The translations under genes and the position numbers were made by a program. From positions 372,001 through 436,000 of the forward strand of contig JAHBVE010000001.1 of NCBI GenBank assembly GCA_019637675.1: a stretch of 64,000 nt of DNA. The letters run 5' to 3'. Each line of letters begins with the position of its first letter. The first letter of the stretch is position 1. This stretch comes from Anaerolineales bacterium. GTDB lineage: Bacteria; Chloroflexota; Anaerolineae; Anaerolineales; UBA11579. Shown here in pieces: positions 16,334 to 24,730 of the stretch. The notes below the pieces were generated by a model. It had not been told where the DNA came from and ran no database searches. It saw only the letters and a program-made list of their open reading frames with translations.

Positions 16334-16891
16334 ATGCAAATACACATTGTTGACGCTGCCACGCTGCCCGCCGAAGGCCGGCAGCAGCTGGCCCAAGTGC
16401 TGGTAGATGCCTTTGCAGAGCACTGGCCGAGTGCCTGGCCCGCGCTGGCGGATGCGTTGGAGGAGTTGGAAGACTTCAACGACCCTGAGCGCATTTGCCG
16501 CGCCGCCGTGGATGAGAGCGGGCGTGTGCTGGGCTGGATCGGCGGCATCCCTGAATATGACGGCAACGTGTGGGAGCTGCATCCGCTGGCGGTGGCCCCG
16601 CCGTTTCAGGGGCAGGGCATAGGCCGCGCCCTGGTCGAGGACTTCGAAGCCCAGGTGCGCGCCCGCGGCGGCGGGCTGGTCATGCTCGGCTCGGATGACG
16701 AGCACGGCATGACCTCGCTGGCCGGGCAAGACCTGTTTCCGGATCCGCTGCACAAGCTGGCCGCCATCCAGGCGGTGAAAGCCCACCCGTTCGTCTTCTA
16801 TCAGAAGATGGGCTATGCGCTGATCGGGGTCGTGCCGGATGCGAATGGGCCGGGCAAGCCGGACATTCTGATGGGCAAGCGCATCTCGTGA
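16334..16891 (+). CDS. GNAT acetyltransferase of the AAC(6') type
   Basis: 185-aa cytoplasmic acetyltransferase. LGWIGGIPEYDGNVWELHPLAV, the acetyl-CoA loop QGQGIGRALV, MLGSDDEHGMTSLAG, HPFVFYQKMGYALIGVVPDANG and GKPDILMGKRI follow in the order seen in chromosomal aminoglycoside 6'-N-acetyltransferases (AAC(6')-Ii-like). These transfer acetyl from acetyl-CoA to the 6'-amino group of aminoglycosides; environmental homologs may have other natural amines as substrates. There is no ribosome site. A CAATAAT box sits about 7 nt before the ATG, suggesting a leaderless transcript. The next gene overlaps its stop (TGATG). Confidence 0.82.
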   Translation: MQIHIVDAATLPAEGRQQLAQVLVDAFAEHWPSAWPALADALEELEDFNDPERICRAAVDESGRVLGWIGGIPEYDGNVWELHPLAVAPPFQGQGIGRALVEDFEAQVRARGGGLVMLGSDDEHGMTSLAGQDLFPDPLHKLAAIQAVKAHPFVFYQKMGYALIGVVPDANGPGKPDILMGKRIS

Positions 16892-17316
16892 TGGACGCGG
16901 CTGCGCTGCTGGCGGCCTCCCAGCGCCACTTTGCCAGCCAAGGCGAGCCGCAGGCTGCCGCTGGCCTGACCTTGCTGCAGCGCGATGGCCAGCCCATTGG
17001 GCTGGCCTTGCTGACGCCCCAACCCGACGGGCTGGCCTACCTGCGCGCCTTTGAAGACGGCATGCAAGCCTTGCTGGCCGCCCGCCAGCAGCAGCCCGGC
17101 TGGCAGCTGGCGCTGGTGGTGGACATGCAGCCCGCATTCGAGCCGCAGGCCGCCTCGTACCGCGCCGCGCTCAAGAAGTATTCCAACTCTGTGGTGTTTG
17201 AGGATGTGGGGGTTGGCGTGCTGTTGCTCGGCCGGCCGCAGCCGGTCTGGCTGCCGCCGGCAGACGTCAACGCCTTCCTGCGCCAGCTCGACCGCTGGCT
17301 GCTGGCGACTCGCTAG
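16891..17316 (+). CDS. Hypothetical protein coupled to the AAC(6')-like gene
   Basis: 141 aa, starting at an ATG that shares a base with the upstream stop (TGATG). It is a small soluble alpha/beta protein with patterns LTLLQRDGQPIGLALLTPQPDGLAYLRAFEDGMQALLAARQ and a central PGWQLALVVDMQPAFEPQAASYRAALKKY. I do not recognise the family. Tight coupling suggests it works with, or is co-regulated with, the acetyltransferase. Confidence 0.65.
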   Translation: MDAAALLAASQRHFASQGEPQAAAGLTLLQRDGQPIGLALLTPQPDGLAYLRAFEDGMQALLAARQQQPGWQLALVVDMQPAFEPQAASYRAALKKYSNSVVFEDVGVGVLLLGRPQPVWLPPADVNAFLRQLDRWLLATR

Positions 17317-17327
17317 CAGCCAGGCTG

Positions 17328-18932
17328 CTAGGCAGTTGCGGCTGCCCGTTTGAGCGCCCGGGCGGGCAGCTCGCCCAGATCGGCCATCATTTTGAGGAAC
17401 ACCGGCAGGATGTGCGGGTCAAAGTGAGTGCCCATCTGCTTGCTCATGAATTCGGCGGTGCGCGAGGGCGACCAGGCTTTGCGATACGGCCGGTCCGAGG
17501 TCAGCGCGTCCCACACATCCACCACAGCGAACAGGCGCGCCGGGGCGGGGATGCGTGCCCCTTTTAGCCGGCGCGGGTAGCCGGTGCCATCCCAACGTTC
17601 GTGGTGGGCATACGGGATGGGCAGCGCCGAATGCAAAAAGACGATGGGTCGCAGCATATCGCGGGCGTAGTCTGGGTGGCGGCGCATGATGCGCCATTCG
17701 CTATCGTTCAGCTTGCCGGGCTTGTTCAGGATCGCATCCGGCACGCCCAGCTTGCCAATATCGTGCAGCAGCGCGCCGCGGCGGATATCGGTCACCTCGG
17801 AGTCGTTGTAGCCCAGGCGGGTGGCCAGCTCGACCGCCAGGCGCGTCACGCGCTGCGTGTGGCCCTCGGTCTCCTGGTCGCGCAATTCCAGCGCCTTGGC
17901 CCAGCCCAGCAGGGTGCGCTCGTACTCTTCCTCGCGCTGGATGTGAGCGCCCAGGATGTCGGCCACGGCGTGCAGCGCATCGGTCTCCGCCGCGCCCCAT
18001 TTGCGCCGGTTGGTGATCGAGGCCAGGCTGATGCTGCCCCACCACTGGCTGCCGGCAAAGATGGGCATGACCAGCATGGAGCGGATCTCCTCCTGGCTCA
18101 TCATGGCGCGGATGCTGGGGCTGAGCACATCCGTGGTGCTGCTCACCGCTTTGCCGGCGGCCAACTGCTGCTGCCATTCCTGCAAGCCGGCGTCTTCGTG
18201 GGCGATCTTGCGCAGGCCCATGCGGTCTTTGAAGCGCGGGTCAGACACCCACTCTTTCCGCAGCGAGAGCATGGTGCCTTTTTTGTTGCTGTTGGGAATG
18301 TTCTGGAACAGGCGCACGCGTTCCACCCGGGTGGCTTTGCCCAGGCTGGACAGCATGTCAGGGATCGGCTCTACGTACTTATCGGCTTTGAGCGTTTCTT
18401 CGGCGATGCCGGCGATGGTCTCCAGGATGGAGCCGCGGTATTGCAGCCCGGCCTGGGCGCGCTTGCGCGCCTGCAGTTCCGCGCTGAGCTGGCTGTTCAG
18501 GTCAGACAGTTGGCGGGTGCGGGTCTTGACCCGGCCTTCGAGCTGGGCATTGAGGTACTGCAGCGCCTTCTCGGCCGTCTCACGCAGGCTGATCTCTTTC
18601 AGCAGCTCTTTGCGCGTCTCACTGATGAAGCCGGCGCTGGCGCCGTAGAACAAAATGATGAAGGTGTTGAACACCAGCGCCAGCGGGTCTTGCAGCGAAT
18701 TGGCGCCGGCCAGTAACAGCAGGATCATGTTGGTGGAGATGGAGGTGAGGGCGGCCACCAGACCGCCGCCCAGGCCAAAGTACCAGGCGATCACCAAAAC
18801 AGGGATGGCCGCCGCCGTACCGGCAATGTTGCCGAGGTAGGGATAGCCGTAGAAGACGAGCAGGACGTAGGCTGTGAGCGAGACAAGCAAAGAGACAAAT
18901 CGATCTACAACATCGCTTTGCTTGGTATCCAT
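17328..18932 (-). CDS. Membrane-bound HD-GYP phosphodiesterase with GAF domain
   Basis: 534 aa. Residues 12-105 hold about four membrane helices similar to the KdpD-type DUF4118 region; 108-165 is a coiled coil; about 170-330 is a GAF domain; 340-525 is an HD-GYP domain. The metal site is complete: H358, the H390-D391 pair (LLHDIGKLG) and HHERWDGTGYP at 443-453. HD-GYP enzymes hydrolyse cyclic-di-GMP, so this is a membrane-linked sensor lowering c-di-GMP. The ATG at 18932 is preceded in frame by a TTG. It lies just downstream of polX on the same strand. Confidence 0.88.
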   Translation of the reverse strand: MDTKQSDVVDRFVSLLVSLTAYVLLVFYGYPYLGNIAGTAAAIPVLVIAWYFGLGGGLVAALTSISTNMILLLLAGANSLQDPLALVFNTFIILFYGASAGFISETRKELLKEISLRETAEKALQYLNAQLEGRVKTRTRQLSDLNSQLSAELQARKRAQAGLQYRGSILETIAGIAEETLKADKYVEPIPDMLSSLGKATRVERVRLFQNIPNSNKKGTMLSLRKEWVSDPRFKDRMGLRKIAHEDAGLQEWQQQLAAGKAVSSTTDVLSPSIRAMMSQEEIRSMLVMPIFAGSQWWGSISLASITNRRKWGAAETDALHAVADILGAHIQREEEYERTLLGWAKALELRDQETEGHTQRVTRLAVELATRLGYNDSEVTDIRRGALLHDIGKLGVPDAILNKPGKLNDSEWRIMRRHPDYARDMLRPIVFLHSALPIPYAHHERWDGTGYPRRLKGARIPAPARLFAVVDVWDALTSDRPYRKAWSPSRTAEFMSKQMGTHFDPHILPVFLKMMADLGELPARALKRAAATA

Positions 18933-18947
18933 CAAAACCCCGTTAGT

Positions 18948-20669
18948 TCATTCTAGCCATTTTTGCAGTTGTTTGATAGTCCAGGTATTGATCACATCGG
19001 CCGGGGTGACCCAGCCGCGGCGGGCGGTGGCCACGCCAAAGAACAGGAAATCCATATGATCGGCGTGGTGCGAATCGGTGTTGATCGAGAGCTTGATGCC
19101 CATTTCCACGGCGCGGCGGGCCTGCACATCGTCCAGGTCCAGGCGGGCCGGGTTAGCGTTGATCTCCAGCGCGGTGCCGGTTTCGGCGGCCGCCTTCAGC
19201 ACGGCGTCCATGTCCAGGTCGGCGCCCTCGCGGTCTGGCAGCTTGCGGTTGGTGGGGTGGCCGATGATGTCGACGTGCGGGTGGTGGATGGCGGCCAGCA
19301 TGCGCTCGGTAATCTGGGCGCGCGGCTGGCGCATGCTCTGGTGGACGGAGGCCACCACAATATCCAGCGAGGCCAGCACGTCATCCGGCAGGTCCAGCGT
19401 GCCATCGGCGCGCACTTCCACCTCCACGCCATGCAGGATGGTGAGCGCATCCCCCATCTTCTTGCGGGCCTTCTCGATCTCTTTGCGCTGCTCGATGACT
19501 TTCTCAGGCGTCAGGCCGTTGAGGATGCCGATGGCGGCTGAGTGGTCGGTGACCGCCAGGATCTTGTAGCCGTGCGCCACGGCCGCCTCGGCCATCTCGA
19601 GGATGCTTTGCTGTCCATCGCTCCAGGTGGTGTGGCTGTGCAGCTCGGCTTTGATGTGCTTGACCTCGATCAGCTTGGGCAGCTTCTTCTCGAGCGCCAG
19701 TTGGATCTCGCCGCGGTCTTCGCGGATCTCAGGCGGGACCCAGTCCATGCCCAGGATCTGGTAGACCTCTTCTTCTGTCGCGCACAAGATCTCGCTGCCG
19801 TCCTCTTTTTCAAAGGACTGGTCGGAGAGCGAGAGGCCAATATCCAGCGCCATCTCGCGCAGGCGCACATTGTGCTCCTTGGAGCCGGTGGCGTACTGCA
19901 GGGCCGTGCCGAAGCGGGCCGGCTCATGCACCCAGATCTGGCCGCGCATCCCATTGTGGAATTCGACGCCGGATTTGACCGTGCCGCTGCCGGTGACGCG
20001 CGCCACGTTGGGCGCCTCGGTGAACGCCTTGATGACCTTCTCCGGATCGGTGGAGGAGACCAGAATGTCAATATCGCCAATGCTGCTACGCATGCGCCGC
20101 AGGCTGCCAGCCGCCTCGGCCCGCTTCACGCCCTTGACCTTGCGCAGGGTCTCGAGCAGCTCCTGCGCAAAGGGCCACACGTTGCCCAGCGGCAGGCGGC
20201 CGCTGCGGCGGCCGAGGGCCTCGATGCCGGTCAGGATCTTGGTCTCGGACTTTGGGCCCATACCGGGCAGGTCTTGCAGCTTGCCCTCCTGGGCGGCCGT
20301 TTTTAGCTCATCGATGGTGGTGATGCCCAGCTCGCGGTAGAACATGGCGATCTTTTTGGGGCCGAGGTCAGGGATGCGCAGCAGAGTAGCCAGCTCCTGG
20401 GGCACCTCTTTCTTGAGCTTCTCGAGGAAGCTCATCTCGCCGGTGCTGAGCAGCTCGTCGATCTTCTCGGCAATGGCTTTGCCCACGCCGGGGATCTCCA
20501 GCAGGGCTTTTTGCCCACCTTCGGCCCAGATGGTGGTCACATCCCGGCCTAAATTCGTCAGGTTTTCGGAGGCTTTGCGGTAGGCCAGGGTCTTGTAGAC
20601 CACCTCGCCCTTGATCTCGAGGAGATTGGCGATGAGGAGGAAGGTATCGGCCAGCTCTTTATTGGTCAT
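18948..20669 (-). CDS. polX: DNA polymerase X with C-terminal PHP domain
   Basis: 573 aa. Helix-hairpin-helix motifs (EIPGVGKAIAEKIDELL, RIPDLGPKKIAMFYRELG, LPGMGPKSETKIL) occupy the first 160 residues. The polymerase palm motif SIGDIDILVS with its metal-binding aspartates is near 200. The PHP phosphoesterase domain begins near 330 with ELHSHTTWSDGQQS and contains EVEVRADG, a conserved SVHQS and a final NTDSHH. Bacterial PolX fills short gaps in base-excision repair; the PHP domain supplies 3'-5' exonuclease or 3'-phosphatase activity. A TATAAT box 6 nt before the ATG points to a leaderless transcript. Confidence 0.93.
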   Translation of the reverse strand: MTNKELADTFLLIANLLEIKGEVVYKTLAYRKASENLTNLGRDVTTIWAEGGQKALLEIPGVGKAIAEKIDELLSTGEMSFLEKLKKEVPQELATLLRIPDLGPKKIAMFYRELGITTIDELKTAAQEGKLQDLPGMGPKSETKILTGIEALGRRSGRLPLGNVWPFAQELLETLRKVKGVKRAEAAGSLRRMRSSIGDIDILVSSTDPEKVIKAFTEAPNVARVTGSGTVKSGVEFHNGMRGQIWVHEPARFGTALQYATGSKEHNVRLREMALDIGLSLSDQSFEKEDGSEILCATEEEVYQILGMDWVPPEIREDRGEIQLALEKKLPKLIEVKHIKAELHSHTTWSDGQQSILEMAEAAVAHGYKILAVTDHSAAIGILNGLTPEKVIEQRKEIEKARKKMGDALTILHGVEVEVRADGTLDLPDDVLASLDIVVASVHQSMRQPRAQITERMLAAIHHPHVDIIGHPTNRKLPDREGADLDMDAVLKAAAETGTALEINANPARLDLDDVQARRAVEMGIKLSINTDSHHADHMDFLFFGVATARRGWVTPADVINTWTIKQLQKWLE

Positions 20670-20792
20670 TGGCGCATTATACGCCGTGTTATAATCTCTG
20701 CGCTTCCGGCTGTATTGGGTATAGCGTTCCAGTGTGGACGCTTTATTTATGTAGGGCAGGCGGCAGTCCACGATGGAAAGGTGGTGTTAGGT
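20670..20792. promoter_or_regulatory. Divergent polX/rpsU promoter region and rpsU leader hairpin
   Basis: On the minus strand TATAAT lies 6 nt from the polX ATG. On the plus strand gttataatctc (about 20689-20699) is a good -10 for rpsU, leaving a leader of about 85 nt. The leader has an imperfect hairpin (20723-20742, one bulge), and a second short segment (gtcca, 20766-20770) could compete for the same strand. Confidence 0.6.
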
Positions 20793-21023
20793 TTGCCCAA
20801 GGTTGTTCTCAGGCCCGGTGAGTCGCAAGGCTCTCTGCTGAAGCGCTTCCGCAAGAAAGTTGCCCGCAGCAAAGTGCTGAGCACGGTGCGCCGCAAGCGC
20901 TGGTTCATTTCTACCAATGAGCAGCGCCGTATGGAGAAGCAAAAAGCCATTCGCAAAGCGCAGCGTCGCCTCTCTGGCTGGAAGCCCAAGCCACGGCCTA
21001 CTTCTGGCTCCGCCCAGTCGTAA
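20793..21023 (+). CDS. rpsU: 30S ribosomal protein S21
   Basis: Small-subunit protein bS21, read as (M)PKVVLRPGESQGSLLKRFRKKVARSKVLSTVRRKRWFISTNEQRR... for 76 aa. The start is a TTG at 20793, since the family begins at this proline-lysine-valine and AGGTGG lies 8 nt upstream (20779-20784). The basic C-terminus is longer than in enterobacteria and ends KPKPRPTSGSAQS. A strong terminator follows. Confidence 0.93.
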   Translation: MPKVVLRPGESQGSLLKRFRKKVARSKVLSTVRRKRWFISTNEQRRMEKQKAIRKAQRRLSGWKPKPRPTSGSAQS

Positions 21024-21027
21024 AACC

Positions 21028-21059
21028 AAAGCGGCCCCGAATTTTCGGGGCCGCTTTTT
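21028..21059 (+). terminator. Terminator after rpsU
   Basis: A perfect 14-bp stem (21028-21041 with 21044-21057) with a very short loop, followed by a T-tract. It lies 5 nt past the rpsU stop codon. Confidence 0.92.
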
Positions 21060-21085
21060 GTTTGCCTGCTCAGCAGGCGGCTGGT

Positions 21086-21253
21086 CTAGCCGCCTGCGAC
21101 CGGCTGGCCGAAGATCAGCGAGATGATGAACAAAACAATGAAGATGAAGAACAAGCCCTTGGCAATGCTCGTGGCGGTACCCGCCACGCCGCGAAAACCG
21201 AACAGGGCCGCGATGACTGCAATGATCAAAAACCAGATCGCCCAACTTAACAT
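21086..21253 (-). CDS. DUF1328-like small membrane protein
   Basis: The frame from the ATG at 21253 encodes 55 aa: [20 protein letters not shown], then [20 protein letters not shown] and [15 protein letters not shown]. This matches the two-helix DUF1328 (YtjA-like) family, with the conserved '[17 protein letters not shown]' centre. A perfect AGGAGG ribosome site overlaps the stop of the upstream gene, so both are translated from one message. The family is often linked to general or envelope stress; its function is unknown. Confidence 0.88.
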   Translation of the reverse strand: MLSWAIWFLIIAVIAALFGFRGVAGTATSIAKGLFFIFIVLFIISLIFGQPVAGG

Positions 21254-21261
21254 AGATCCTC

Positions 21262-21492
21262 CTAAGTAGTCTTCTTCTTGGTTGTTGTTTTCCTGGCTGC
21301 TTTCTTCACAGCCTTTTTCTTTTGCGCCGGTACTTTGGCGCCCTTCTCACGAGCTTCTGAAAGGCCAATGGCGATCGCCTGCTTGCGGCTGGTCACCTTC
21401 TGGCCTGAGCTAGAGCGCAGGGTGCCCTTCTTGCGCTTGCGCATGGCGCTGGCCACGCTTTTTTGAGCTGCTTCTCCATATTTGGCCATCAT
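21262..21492 (-). CDS. DUF6496-like basic protein
   Basis: 76 aa. The conserved part [52 protein letters not shown] matches the DUF6496 family of small basic proteins found in stress-related contexts. The last 20 residues form a Lys/Thr/Ala tail ([19 protein letters not shown]) of the same type seen on other proteins here. It is first in an operon with the DUF1328-like gene. Confidence 0.8.
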   Translation of the reverse strand: MMAKYGEAAQKSVASAMRKRKKGTLRSSSGQKVTSRKQAIAIGLSEAREKGAKVPAQKKKAVKKAARKTTTKKKTT

Positions 21493-21643
21493 CAACCTCG
21501 TATTGGGGCGAACGAGCGCGTATGCCGTGTATTACTGCCCGGCACAGAATGAGAGCACTCTAATTTTCAAGCGCAGCGATAACAGGGTCAGCATCACAGC
21601 GTTGGCGGGAGTACATCTACTATCCAACACGCAGGAGGTTGAG

Positions 21644-21820
21644 ATGAACCAGCACGACAAAGAGCGAAAGGATGAGCGCGAGCCAGTGCGGCCACCGATC
21701 GAAGGCGATGAGAACTTGCCGGACGGGGCCATTCACCATACCCCCGAGCAGGCGCCCGGCCAGACCCCTCAACGCGAGCGGGAAGACAAAGGCCGCATCG
21801 AAGAAGAGCTGGCGGCCTGA
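21644..21820 (+). CDS. Small acidic-basic hydrophilic protein
   Basis: 58 aa starting MNQHDKERKDEREPVRPPIEGDENLPDG, with almost only charged and polar residues, so probably disordered. A strong CAGGAGG site (21632-21638) precedes the ATG and a terminator follows, which supports a real transcription unit. The neighbourhood of small stress-type genes suggests a stress role; that is inference. Confidence 0.65.
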   Translation: MNQHDKERKDEREPVRPPIEGDENLPDGAIHHTPEQAPGQTPQREREDKGRIEEELAA

Positions 21821-21840
21821 CGGCGCGCGGTGTTAAAACA

Positions 21841-21873
21841 AAAGAGCGAGGGAATGCCCTCGCTCTTTTTTAT
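21841..21873 (+). terminator. Terminator between convergent genes
   Basis: A 12-bp perfect stem (21841-21852 with 21857-21868), AATG loop, A-tract before and T-tract after. It can serve both the small protein gene (+) and the convergent membrane protein gene (-). Confidence 0.92.
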
Positions 21874-21888
21874 TGCGAAACTACGGAA

Positions 21889-22236
21889 TTAGGGCATGAC
21901 CCATTCGTACACTACGCGCAGCAGGGCGCCGGCAGCAGCTGCACCAGCAGCCCAGGCCGCACCACCCAGCACGCCGGCCACCAGGCCGCCCAGCATGGGG
22001 ACGAACATATCACCACCGGCCGAGGAGAACGCAACCAGGGCCAAGGCGGCCACAAAGAAACCCGTGCGATCCTTCATCGTGCCAATGTACAGGACGCCGC
22101 CCAAGAATGCAGCGACAGCCGAGATGGTCGCCAGAATTTCAGGCAGAGCCATTCCCAGCCCGGAGGCCAAACCCCAAATGAGACCGAGCGCAAGGCCAAC
22201 GATCCAAAGCCACTTACCGATGTTTCCTGTATCCAT
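21889..22236 (-). CDS. Four-TM hypothetical membrane protein
   Basis: 115 aa from the ATG at 22236, chosen for its AAGGAGAGA site and hydrophobic N-terminus MDTGNIGKWLWIVGLALGLI. Four membrane segments, the last two Gly/Ala-rich (MLGGLVAGVLGGAAWAAGAA). No known family recognised. Similar small proteins are often linked to membrane stress. Confidence 0.65.
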   Translation of the reverse strand: MDTGNIGKWLWIVGLALGLIWGLASGLGMALPEILATISAVAAFLGGVLYIGTMKDRTGFFVAALALVAFSSAGGDMFVPMLGGLVAGVLGGAAWAAGAAAAGALLRVVYEWVMP

Positions 22237-22419
22237 CTGTTCTCTCCTTGAGATAGATGTTTGCGACAACCGCCGCTCACAGATTACAACCCCTGCACAG
22301 GTGTGCAGGTTGCACGGTTTTTGCCATTGTGAAATAGGGAGCATTCGTAACTTTTTGAGACATGGGGAACAGCCACCAGCGGCTTTTGGCAGGGAGTAAA
22401 ATTGCCCTCAGGTGAACCT

Positions 22420-23097
22420 ATGAAACGTTATCTTCTCTCTGGATTTTTGCTTCTGCTCCTGACCGCCTGCAGCACGCCGGATGGCGGCTACCCGGGCCGC
22501 TACCAGGCCGACATCGATACCCAGGTGATCGTACTGACCCTGGCTAAGGACGGCGGCGCCACGCTGTGGCAAGACCCCGGCGATGGGCAAGCCCCGCAAG
22601 TGGATAACGGCGCCTGGCTGGGCAGCGAAGATTCGCTGGATGTGACCTTTGACGGCGCGGTGCTGACCTTTGGCCGCACCGATGATGACTCGCTGACCCT
22701 GGTGGATGACCTCGCCGGCATCGCCCCGGCTGGCCTGGTGCTCCAGCCCACCTCGCAGCTGATGGGCACCCGCTGGGTATGGCTGCGCACCGTGGCCAAC
22801 GGGCAGGTGACCGACCCCAGCACGCCGGAGGCCTTCACGCTCACCTTCAATGAAATGGCGTATGCCTCGATGGAGACAGACTGCAACTCCGGCCAGGGCG
22901 GCTTTGCGGTCGGCCCAGAGCGCAGGCTGCGCCTGCGCTGGATCGCCACCACGCAGATGTTCTGCGAAGGCTCCAACGAGGGCGACTTCTACGCCCAGAT
23001 GGACCTGGTGGAGAGCTACAGCATCACCGCCGACGGCGTGCTGGAGCTGTACCTGGGCGGTGAGGGCGGCACGATGGAATTCTCGCCCGAAGCGTAG
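22420..23097 (+). CDS. META-domain lipoprotein
   Basis: 225-aa exported lipoprotein: MKRYLLSGFLLLLLTAC gives a lipobox with Cys17. Residues about 25-95 form an NlpE-like beta domain (GRYQADIDTQVIVLTLAKDG). Residues about 110-225 are a META/HslJ domain (LMGTRWVWLRTVANG, EAFTLTFNEMAYASMETDCN, TTQMFCEG, with the paired cysteines usual in the family). META-domain proteins are associated with envelope stress and resistance to some small molecules. The ATG at 22420 is preferred over 22402 because it begins the signal peptide. Confidence 0.82.
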   Translation: MKRYLLSGFLLLLLTACSTPDGGYPGRYQADIDTQVIVLTLAKDGGATLWQDPGDGQAPQVDNGAWLGSEDSLDVTFDGAVLTFGRTDDDSLTLVDDLAGIAPAGLVLQPTSQLMGTRWVWLRTVANGQVTDPSTPEAFTLTFNEMAYASMETDCNSGQGGFAVGPERRLRLRWIATTQMFCEGSNEGDFYAQMDLVESYSITADGVLELYLGGEGGTMEFSPEA

Positions 23098-23102
23098 CCG
23101 CC

Positions 23103-23351
23103 ATGCTGCAAATTCGCCCCAACTGTGAATGCTGCAACGCGGATCTGGCGCCGGACGCGGCTGCCTACATCTGCTCGTTCGAGTGCACCTTCTGCCCGGC
23201 CTGCGCGCACGACAAGCTGAACTTCGTGTGCCCCAACTGCGGCGGCGGGCTAGTGCGCCGGCCAGTGCGCCCGGCGGCGAAGCTGGCCACGTATCCAGCT
23301 TCGACCGAGCGGGTCTACAAGCCCGAAGGCTGTGCCGCCAAGGCCTCCTAG
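23103..23351 (+). CDS. DUF1272-like zinc-ribbon protein
   Basis: 82 aa. Eight cysteines in CECC, CSFECTFCPAC and CPNCGGG give two zinc-ribbon-like sites; the pattern RPNCECCNADLAPDAAAYICSFECTFC is that of the DUF1272 family. It starts 5 nt after the META lipoprotein gene. Function unknown; zinc binding is inferred from the cysteine spacing. The C-terminal 30 residues are variable. Confidence 0.85.
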   Translation: MLQIRPNCECCNADLAPDAAAYICSFECTFCPACAHDKLNFVCPNCGGGLVRRPVRPAAKLATYPASTERVYKPEGCAAKAS

Positions 23352-23382
23352 TCATCCTTTCTATTTCACTACCGGAGTCATT

Positions 23383-24270
23383 GTGGGCAACACGCTTCTA
23401 TACCTCATTCCTGTATTCATTTGGGGTTCTACCTGGCTGGCGATAAAGTTTCAGCTGGGCGTAGTGCCGCCAGAACTTTCTGTGGCGTACCGCTTCCTGC
23501 TCGGCGCGCTGATCTTGTTTGCATATATCAAGTGGCGTGGGCTCAATTTGCGTTTCAGCCGCCGTGAGCATATGTTCATGGCCTTGCAAGGCCTGATGCT
23601 GTTCTCGCTCAACTATGTGATGGTGTATTTCTCGGAGATGTATGTCACCAGTGGCCTGGTGGCGGTGTTGTTCTCGGCCGTGATCATTCTGAACGTTGTG
23701 TTCGGCGCGATCTTCCTGGGCAATGCCGTGCAAGGGCGCGTGGTGGCCGGCGCGCTGGTTGGCGTGGTGGGGGTTGCGCTCATCTTCTGGCCGGAATTGC
23801 AAGACCTGCAAGTGGATAGCTTGCGGGCGCTGGGGATCGCGCTTGGGCTGTTCGCGGCTGTATCCGCCTCGCTGGGCAACATCGTCTCGGCCCGCAACCA
23901 GCGCGCCCAGCTGCCCGTGATCCAGACCAACGCCTACGGCATGCTGTATGGCTCGCTGGCCACCCTGGCCTTCGCCATGCTACGCGGCACGCAGTTCAGT
24001 TTTGACCCGTCCCTGAGCTATGTTGCTTCGTTGCTGTATCTGGCGCTGTTCGGCTCGGTGATCGCCTTCGGCAGTTACCTGACCCTGCTGGGCCGCATCG
24101 GCGCAGACCGGGCCGCGTATGTCAACGTGTTCGTGCCCGTGATCGCCTTGGCGCTCTCGGCCCTGTTCGAAGGTTTGGAGCTGGGTTGGTTCGAGTTTAT
24201 GGGCGTGGCTTTGGTGCTGTTGGGCAACGCGGTCGTGGTCAGCACCAAGCGGCTCAGCGCCAAGGCCTGA
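23383..24270 (+). CDS. EamA/DMT-type transporter
   Basis: About 295 aa with ten hydrophobic helices in two EamA repeats (about 5-135 and 150-290). The typical opening is FIWGSTWLAIKFQLG and the repeat end is FLGNAVQGRVVAGALVGVVGVALIF. I choose the GTG at 23383 with CCGGAG upstream. The 3' end overlaps the convergent methyltransferase gene by 17 bp. Members export amino acids, metabolites or drugs; the substrate is unknown. Confidence 0.85.
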   Translation: MGNTLLYLIPVFIWGSTWLAIKFQLGVVPPELSVAYRFLLGALILFAYIKWRGLNLRFSRREHMFMALQGLMLFSLNYVMVYFSEMYVTSGLVAVLFSAVIILNVVFGAIFLGNAVQGRVVAGALVGVVGVALIFWPELQDLQVDSLRALGIALGLFAAVSASLGNIVSARNQRAQLPVIQTNAYGMLYGSLATLAFAMLRGTQFSFDPSLSYVASLLYLALFGSVIAFGSYLTLLGRIGADRAAYVNVFVPVIALALSALFEGLELGWFEFMGVALVLLGNAVVVSTKRLSAKA

Positions 24271-24727
24271 GCCGCGGCAGCCAGCGCGGCACGGCCGTTT
24301 TGTATAGGCGGTACGGCTCGCCGAAGCGCTGTTCCAGCCCGGGCTCCTCAGACAGCACGAAGTAAACGTGGTTGATGGTGACGAACACCACGCTCCATAC
24401 CAGCAACGCCACCGAGCCAAAATAGACAGCTTCGCCCAAGAGCATGGCGGCCACCCCGCTGATCATGGGATTGCGCACATAGCGGTACGGGCCGACCGCC
24501 ACCAGCGCGGTGGTGGGGTCCCACGGCGCCAGCGTGCCGCGGCCCACGCGCACGAACAAGCGTAAGCACCATGCAAACAAGCTGAACCCGGCCGCGAAGA
24601 CCAGCCCGCCGCCGGCCTGCTGCCATAGAGCCGGCTCGCCCGCGCCGAACTGGCCTAGTAAGTACGTGGGAATGACCGCAGTGACCACAAAGGGCAGCAG
24701 CAAGACGGCCAGCGTGTGGCGCAGCAT
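24254..24727 (-). CDS. Isoprenylcysteine carboxyl methyltransferase-like membrane protein
   Basis: 157 aa with four to five membrane helices and the family core GPYRYVRNPMISGVAAMLLGEAVYFGS, then EPGLEQRFGEPYRLYKTAVPRWLP. This RNPM(Y/I) plus E-x-x-L-x-x-x-(F/Y)G-x-x-Y pattern marks ICMT/PEMT-type integral membrane methyltransferases using S-adenosylmethionine. Substrates in bacteria are mostly unknown. It ends inside the convergent EamA gene. Confidence 0.8.
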   Translation of the reverse strand: MLRHTLAVLLLPFVVTAVIPTYLLGQFGAGEPALWQQAGGGLVFAAGFSLFAWCLRLFVRVGRGTLAPWDPTTALVAVGPYRYVRNPMISGVAAMLLGEAVYFGSVALLVWSVVFVTINHVYFVLSEEPGLEQRFGEPYRLYKTAVPRWLPRLRPWR

Positions 24728-24730
24728 GGG

